Shown here: in pieces, positions 56,880 through 64,000 of the stretch
Layout of the letters: each line of letters starts with the position of its first letter
Numbering within the stretch: position 1 is the first letter of the stretch
NCBI GenBank assembly: GCA_921293015.1
Contig: OV121082.1
Location: forward strand, 26,053,497 to 26,117,496
DNA from: Phorcus lineatus
Taxonomy: Eukaryota > Mollusca > Gastropoda > Trochida > Trochidae
Direction: 5' to 3'
DNA length: 64,000 nt
Made by a program: the position numbers and the translations under genes
Notes under the pieces: model-generated
The model's database searches: none
The model's input: the letters and a program-made list of their open reading frames with translations, nothing else
Told to the model about the DNA's origin: nothing

Positions 56880-58249
56880 GGCGTGATGGTGTGGGGTGAG
56901 GGCAGTGGGGGCGCTAGACAGGCACACGTGTGTTTGGGCTTACTACCCATCAGCCGTCCTGTGTTGAAGGCAACACTCTCACCCTCTTACTTGCTCCTTC
57001 CAGTTGTTGTTATCATTCATATCTTTCATCGAGGGTTCAATATATTAGAAGGTGGCATGTTTTGTTTAGTATTCAAAATTAGGGCTAGTTAACACGCAAA
57101 GACAAAGGATCGTTGTACATAGGTCTATCGCAAGAACTGTAATATTTTGTAACTGTCATCTCATAGAGATTTATTCAATTATTGAATACTCAAAAGATGT
57201 TCACAAATAAAAATAACGAATCCAAAAGTATTATACACAGGGGAAACATACATTCTCTTTCAAGGTCAAGGTTATGGGAAATCCCAAATGCTATTTTTAG
57301 ATGGCTTTGTCTTGACAAGGCTATATTTGATGATTTGCTTCCATTCAAACCTTCAAAGGCGTGTGTATTATTACAGTAACCAGAGCACGTGACAAGGTGT
57401 TGATACCTGCTTGAGGATATCTTTGACAAAACAATGCTACCGATAAATCAATTAACCTATCGCAACCTGTCAATACAATTTCAGACCAACCAAGAAGCGT
57501 TTTATTATTCACCCCGCTAAGCGTGTCGTTGCAGACGCCTTTTTGCCCGACAAATAACAAAACGTGGTGTACATTTCGTTTTTGATTATCGCCGCATACA
57601 GTTAAAATACGTTATTCAAATACAGAATGGGAGCAACTGGATTTTGAATACTGATTTAATGCCAAGGTTAACATTTTAACACGTGTCATCTTCAGATAAA
57701 GACTTTGTCGCTTGGTGCCAAAGAACGTTAGAACGGGGAAATTCCAAGTGATGACAGCCAAAGATAAATGTTTTTTTTTAGAAAACGAGCATATGCGAAT
57801 ATCTATCAATCAATTAATTTATTCATGAAATAAGATACACGATAGCACACACGCACGTACAGTTTTGCATTAGTATTTTGTTCACTGGATAAACAATCTC
57901 TCGTAATATGATTTTTATGATAGATTCTAATACTAATGTGAAAGATAACATCTTAGTTTTCAGTTTGATTAATATGTGTCTGATTTAATACTTATCTTTC
58001 TGAATGCCCGACAGATACTTTTAAATTGATACACCCATGGCTTGTTTAATTTATGGTTTTTTGAAAAGGGAGGGGGATGGGGGGTATTCTTTCAATGCAC
58101 AATAACCATCAAATGTTGCATCTAGTAGTAGTAGTAGTAGTAGTGTTTACAATGTAAAAGCCATAGTACTTGCCCTGGAGATGCAAAGTAAACTGAAAAC
58201 AAAATCACATGCTGATATCTAATCGATTTGACACAGGCTGGTTTTCCAT
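56880..58249. other. Intergenic, no gene seen
   Basis: AT-rich. It carries a TAG/AGT trinucleotide run at about 58123-58143. Short ORFs lack support. Confidence 0.5.
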
Positions 58250-58251
58250 AA

Positions 58252-59110
58252 CTAAGCGGTTATATCACTTGGAATGTCAGCTGGTAATACTGACGTCAGG
58301 GATGGTGCCAAATCTGAGGAGTAGGGTGGATGCGGAAGAATTTCAAAGCCACATTCGCTTGCTGCAATGAAAGCAACATGTGCTGTGTGAACAGGGGCGT
58401 TGTCCTGAAGGAGCAGCACCCTGAGCTTCCCTCGCCGCTTGACCATGATGGCTGCCCTTAATTGCCTCAATTCATTAGCATAATATGTTTATATAGTTTT
58501 GCCCTTCTCTAAGTTATCTATCATGATGATACCACTGCTATGCAAGAAAACGAGGCCATCTCCTTTCCGGCAGATGGAACGGCCTTAAAATCTTTTTTAA
58601 GGCCGGGGAATTGGCATTCCTCCACTGTTTGCTTTGGTTTTTGGGTCAAAGTGATGTACCCACGTCTCGTCCTGGGTCTCTAATCTTTTCAGGAAAGTAT
58701 CCCTGTCTCCCCTGAATCGAGTCAAACGTTCCTTTGAAATGTCCAGGCGTTTCTGTTTCTGGTCACCATTCTTGGCACCCATCTTGCAGAAAGCTTGCTC
58801 ATATGAATAACATCTGTCATTATTGTCGTTACTGATGCCCAGTGTCTCAGCAATGTTATTGTCAGTCTGCAAGCACCATGTCAACAGCATCAACTTGATC
58901 ATCACTGGTGGAGGTTTTTGGCCGACCAGACCTGGCATCATCTTCAACACTCTGCCGGCCACGTTTAAAGTCATCAATCCACTTGGCAACTGTGGAGAAT
59001 GCAAGGGACTCCTCATCCAATGTATCAACCATGTCTTCATGGATTTCCTGTGCAGACATTCCTTTTCTGAACAAATACTTGATGACTGCACGCTTTTCGA
59101 CATAATTCAT
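58252..59110 (-). pseudogene. Decayed mariner transposase
   Basis: The minus strand starts at 59110 with MNYVEKRAVIKYLFRKGMSA and KWIDDFKRGRQSVEDDARSG (HTH domain). It shifts frame near 58865 into NNIAETLGIS, KERLTRFRGDRDTFLKRL and the first catalytic motif DETWVHHFDPKTKA. After further breaks it continues LLLQDNAPVHTAHVAFIAA (second aspartate) and PHPPYSSDLAPS. The third catalytic aspartate, expected right after APS, is replaced (CTG, Leu) and the downstream sequence is not mariner. The element is 3'-truncated and dead. Confidence 0.9.
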
Positions 59111-59199
59111 TTTCCAGTTTCTTCACCACTTCGAACTTTGGGATGTAACATCTCGAAAACTACTCTACGGATGGTTGCAATAGCAAGCTTATAAATATT

Positions 59200-61261
59200 G
59201 CTTCCCAGGTTTATACATAGTTTGGAACTAGTGGATTGTTACATAATACTTATTCTACGAACTTGTTTTATTAACCCTCGTACATACTGCTTATATCACT
59301 GTTTTACTTTATTTGATATTAGATTTGGCCAATCAGAGTCAATTCCGACGGGGACAGTCAGTGGAGATAGAATTATCTATATTTCATGTACTTTCAAATT
59401 TTGATTCACTTCCTCACTGATACACCGTCATCAGTTGTGATCAACAGAAAGAGAAATTTGCAGTTGAACACGTAACCGGTTAATTTTACAGCTGTAAGAG
59501 TAATTTTTCAACGGTTTAGGTTCATTTTTCAACTTTATAAAAAGTACTCGGTTTAATATTCAACACCGGGTAGATATGTTCTACGACTGTCCGGACCACC
59601 CCACCCCCCCCCCCCCCTTTTTTTAAAATCAATTATAGATTCAAGTAGATTCAAAATAATTTGAAAATGAGAATAGTATATCAAAAATGAGACTATGACT
59701 TTAAGTATTTCTTTGCATCGATAGAAAGCTTAAGTGAATGCATAAGTCCTCTAAACCTTAAAATAGCCAATTTAAACCGTAAAAGCGTGCACTAGTGCCT
59801 TTTTGGTATGAGATAGGAATACGTTGGGGTTTTCTTCAACCTCTGAAAAAAGTTGGACGAATGATGCTTGGCACAGTCGATCTTAAGTGAACGATATTAT
59901 ACATGATATTTGCACTAAATTTGAAAGTAAGGAAACACACTTTAATAAAACAGCTCTATCATTCACCGTTACATCGAACACCAGACGTTATATGTCATGC
60001 AGGCCTGATCTATGAGCTAAGATGGGCAAGAGATCAAACATCTGAAGTTAGGTTTTCAAATGCCAACTACTCCCAACTACTTTCTATCGTGTAATTTAGT
60101 GTGCTGAATACAAAGGATCCACTTACCGCAAGCTGACAGTAATGTTGGCCTAACCATATGTCGAATTAATCAACGTCGACTAACTGCTCAATGTAATTAC
60201 GGCTTGTTTCGACAGCCTGCTGCAAAAATCGTATTTCAATATTTCACGAATTCCCATTTACAACCTAATGATTCCAATTTGTCACATGAGAACACAATGA
60301 GAATACATAAGATCACAGCTGTTGCTGTTTAATTCACTCTCTGGAGATTCTAAAATTGTCAGTTTGATATTAATGACGGATATATTTATTGATTTTATTT
60401 TAACCATGACCAATGATAATATTTCAACTCACAAAGAAAACAACAATAATAATAGATTGTTAACTTTACCGATAAACGGAGATGGTTTTATTATGTTAAT
60501 TAAACAGAATCACTATTTCATTGCGAAAAGTTTGCAATGAAAAGTTAATAGTTGTTAGAAAATATACTGTTGCCGCAATCATGTGATTCTCTCCGCCAGT
60601 GGAAATGAATTTAATGGTTATTATGGCACTTTGAATCTTTACCACGGTATTAGTGTCAATCATGATTTGAAAGTGTATGTTATGTAAGCCACAGTACACA
60701 GTATAGTCCAAAATATTTTAACCCTAACTTTTCCCAAGCCCAAAAAACTTGAAAACCAAGTCCAGATTGGAATGGATAATAGTCTACTTCTGAAATAGCG
60801 ATTTCTCTTATGCCGCTTTTTGAAATGTAATGAAACTACTTTTTACTGAATATCTTACTACAAATCATATTTTAATGTCAGTCTAAACCTCGTGCAACAA
60901 GCAGGAATGTAGACAACATTCGATACATAGCGATAGCAGTCTGTTTCATCCATCTCCCATAATAAGCAGGGCACAGGTTTTAGTCGGGCCTAAGGTTGAC
61001 TTCTAGTCGCGAGTCATATTCGAGTGACACAAACCTGCATGTTTCCTCTTATCAGTGTGGAATATGAACATGCGCACAGGGTGAATGTTGTCCCAGTTGC
61101 GAAGGTTGACCCGATTCTCCCTTCGGCATTCACTAAGCAAGACAGCTAGCCTATGTGAACTGAAGCACGCACAGCGTCTTATAGGTAATCTCTTGAATTC
61201 TCGCTGTAAAGTTCTATTAATTACAAAACGCTGTAAGATTTGAAAGCCGTTATACACATCA
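59200..61261. other. Intergenic, no gene seen
   Basis: AT-rich, with a 14-base C run at 59604-59617 followed by T. No coding segment is supported. Confidence 0.5.
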
Positions 61262-61795
61262 CCCTGTCCCAACTGTATCACTACAACAATCGGTAACGAT
61301 GTATACCACTCATCCTGTCACTACCCACCCTGTCTCTACCGTACCACTACAACACCTGATAACCGCTCTACCACTCATCTTGTCTCTACAACATTTGATA
61401 ACCGATGTATCAGTCATCCTGTATATACCGTAACGATAGCCTACAACACTTGATAACTGCTATACCAATCACCCAGTATCTACCGTGCCGCTACAACAAT
61501 TGATGACCGCTGTACCACTGTACCACTCACCCTGTATCAACCGTATCGCTACAACATTTGATAACTGCTATACCACTCACCCTGTATCAACCGTATCGCT
61601 ATAACATTTGATAACTGCTATACCACTCACCCAGTATCTACCGTACCACTACAACATTTGATAACCGATGTACCAGTCATCCTGTATATACCGTACCTCT
61701 ACAACATTAGATAACCACTGTACCACTGCCATGTCTCCATTCACTTTACCCCTGAAACACTTGAAAATCACTGTACCATTGAGCCTGTCCCCTCC
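61262..61795 (+). repeat. 50-bp degenerate minisatellite
   Basis: About 10 copies of a 50-bp unit: ACAACATTTGATAACTGCTA, TACCACTCACCCTGTATC, AACCGTATCGCT. ATAACATTTG or ACAACATTTG recurs at 61551, 61601 and 61651. Confidence 0.93.
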
Positions 61796-62497
61796 GTAAC
61801 ACCATACTATTGAATTTGATCAAAACACGACACTATCGATACCTGGTTTCCATAAGTTTAACGTTCCTCTTAGTGTTAAAAGACGTACGTACGTACCAGT
61901 ATGTATATCTGATACCCCTCCACACAAGGCAGTACAAGCCCTAATGCTGTTTGGTAAAGTTATCAAGTAGGCTCCCTTCACCAAAATGCTTTTTTTAAAC
62001 GCTGTAAGTTTTCAATAATATAACAATAACTGATGTTATCTTAAGATAATTTAAAGTTGATGGTTGTTAGTATTTGAATGTAGTAAGCCTAATACTGATG
62101 TACACACACAGATGTGTAAGAGAGTATATTCCCTAAAAATATCATTCGTCTCCCCTACAAATCGTGGAAGGACGTGTTCGCTTGTCGTTTGTGTCTGAAT
62201 TTTTACGAATATAATATCGTTTCAATATAAGATCGGTAAATTTGATGAATAGTTTAAAATATCGCCGCTGAACGAGGATGGTGGGGTTCAAAGTGCATGC
62301 GGGCCAAATCCGGTCACGTGTATTAAATTCGCTAACAAACTGAAGCGATTAGTTGATCCACTTTAGTATGGAGAGCGAATGTCATACCCAATACCGGACG
62401 TGGAGGATGCGTCCTCTTTATCAAACAAGCAACAATATAACGTCAAAATTCACATCAAAACCAATACCATCATCCCCATCAAGGTGGAAAATCAAAG
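61796..62497. other. Intergenic, no gene seen
   Basis: No feature beyond a doubled ACGTACGTAC stretch near 61885. Confidence 0.5.
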
Positions 62498-62960
62498 TAG
62501 TATATTCAATTCAATTTCAATGGTTTTATTGTTTCAAGGCCATTTGACCCATAAAACAATACATTAGATGTAACACATGAAAATTTATACACATGCGCAT
62601 TAAAGGATTTCTCCTCGTACACGAAACACGTTATATAAGAATTTTCCCATCAGGAAAATATGATCATTAGATTCCATTAAATACATTAGACTCTTAATAT
62701 TTTCCTTGTGACTGAATAATACCGGTACATCATCACGAAGAGTTTGATACATTGGACAATGATATATAATATGCATTCCATCTTCAGTTACATTACATAA
62801 AGAACATTTAGTATCAGAATTGTCATAGTCACAAAAACCTTTTCTAATTCATTGTATTCCAAGACGGTTGTAACAGCTTCTGAAAATTAGCAATGCTTTC
62901 CTGTACTTCGTATTATTGATGTTATATATATACATTTCAGAAGTAAATGATGTTTTCATT
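62498..62960 (-). pseudogene. LINE 3' end with C-terminal zinc finger
   Basis: The minus strand reads YRKALLIFRSCYNRLGIQ, a stop, then GFCDYDNSDTKCSLCNVTED, HIIYHCPMYQTLRDDVPVLF, and further to NVFRVRGEIL with TAA near 62607. CX2CX7HX4C is the finger found after the reverse transcriptase in several LINE clades. The 3' end has ATTGAA/AATTG-type short repeats (about 62500-62530), a common LINE tail. It is from a different family than the LINE at 35686. Confidence 0.8.
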
Positions 62961-64000
62961 GTGAAATAGAATTGCAGCGAGACTTTATCTGTAACGTAGT
63001 ATATCCATTTAGCATTCGCTTAAATGTCTATCTTCTAAGTTAGCCTACTTAAACCATCCCCATTAAAACTTGAACATGCTGAAGATTATCATCAACAATA
63101 TAAATGAAGGAACGGTGAGCATTCTTTGTCTCATAGTATGTTGCCTGTGAGCCAAATGGAACTATAATCGCTCTTAAGTAAGCTTATCAAATCGAATTAG
63201 TAAGCATACTATTTTAAGCGGTGCCAAAACGTTTAACATTCTGCGATCTGTCTCTGTCATCTGCAGTACCAGTCAGTAACATCTTCAAAACTCAGCGGGG
63301 GATTGGGAAAGGTTTCTCATATTCAGTATCAATATCATATCATCTCATACCATTTCTTGATACAATTCGCGTGCTTTTAAAATTGATTTCTCACGTTAGG
63401 GCTATAGGATTGACTGATTTCTACAATAGCAAAAGCGTCCACTCACCTGTCTGAAGGCAATGTATGAAGTATAAGCGGTATTGTGTGTCGAGCCAGTCCT
63501 TTCTCTCTACCAGCATTTATAGTGACAGACACAGTCAGTGGGGAATACCGGTCACGAGTTGGTCCGTCAGCGCGTAGTAGAATAAAGCAGTCCAAAGTCG
63601 AGTCTGTTCGAGTGTTGTTGTTGTGGACTGCATCACAGATGCCCTCAGCCCGTCTCGTAAACATTCCGTCACCTGCAGCTGTAAACATTTTGATGGTGCA
63701 TGTACAGTCAATATGCTTTGAATATTCTGACATTTAATAAGATTGTTTGCTAAAGAGCACAAGAACTACGAATTGTCAACCTCTAAATGTTGTTAATGAC
63801 ATACTAAGTACGATGATGTACATGATCGGAGCTTTCGCAAAATAATGACATTGATCATAGTGTTATATATTTTTCTTTAAGAAAACCACTGCGATCCAAA
63901 GATTAGGACTGCAATGGTAATGTCAGGGATTTCATGCTTTTAGACATAACTCGAATAAGCGAATAATAGGTAAAATACTAAACACAGTCCCGTTTAATTA
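62961..64000. other. End region, no gene supported
   Basis: On the minus strand a good donor (GTGAGTGG) at 63446-63439 follows CATTGCCTTCAGACAG. A first exon of a gene could lie at about 63447-63700, but no downstream exon was found and the 96-residue frame there is not recognisable. Confidence 0.3.

Noticed and set aside
63443-63762. Coding gene on either strand
   Set aside because: Three overlapping frames on both strands suggest chance; none resembles a known family.

Overview
This is a eukaryotic, AT-rich, intron-rich nuclear window, very probably from a mollusc and most likely a gastropod. The evidence is spliced metazoan genes with long introns, tRNA-derived SINEs whose 3' end runs into a CTCA-repeat tail in the style of molluscan SINEs, and dense mariner, LINE and MITE relics with many minisatellites. 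An abalone-like genome would fit, but the species call is inference.

Three host genes can be reconstructed exon by exon, with every splice phase consistent. (1) PICK1 on the + strand, 7053-22778: ten coding exons, 437 codons plus stop, PDZ + BAR + acidic tail. (2) An RPUSD1-type RNA pseudouridine synthase on the + strand, 42801-47260: four coding exons, 275 aa, with HRLD and GRTHQLRVH motifs. (3) A stearoyl-CoA (delta-9) desaturase on the - strand, 55015-50690: four coding exons, 326 aa, with three histidine boxes. RPUSD1 and the desaturase converge on a SINE-bearing spacer. The three genes have no obvious shared pathway: synaptic/vesicle scaffold, RNA modification and lipid desaturation. A possible small unrecognised spliced gene lies on the - strand at 27300-25185. 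A broken Toll-like-receptor TIR domain lies at 33902-34256.

Layout. 1-7052: intergenic, with a SINE, a 434-bp foldback MITE with a 10-bp target-site duplication, and a 32-bp minisatellite. 7053-22778: PICK1. Its intron 4 ends in a 52-bp tandem array that repeats the exon-5 splice acceptor. Intron 8 is a nested graveyard of mariner, gag-like and TTAA-MITE pieces. Intron 9 holds a roughly 2-kb TIR element inserted cleanly into a degenerate tandem repeat. 22779-35340: mostly non-coding, with two inverted TGCCGCA-rich elements, a second TTAA MITE, a 232-bp tandem duplication, a perfect hairpin and the TIR relic. 35341-41240: a 42-bp array, a 5'-truncated LINE with a 16-bp target-site duplication, a third TTAA MITE and a 68-unit, 23-bp minisatellite with five variant types. 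42700-57000: RPUSD1, SINE and desaturase with its probable promoter. 57000-64000: a decayed mariner, a 50-bp minisatellite, a second LINE 3' end and sequence with no gene that I can support.

The most interesting signals are: the decoy splice-acceptor array in PICK1; the three TTAA-flanked elements, two of which keep one small reading frame; the TGCCGCA-clustered elements; the uORF/ATGA arrangement at the RPUSD1 start; and the TIR relic beside a perfect palindrome. Splice sites and protein families were judged by eye. No database search was run.
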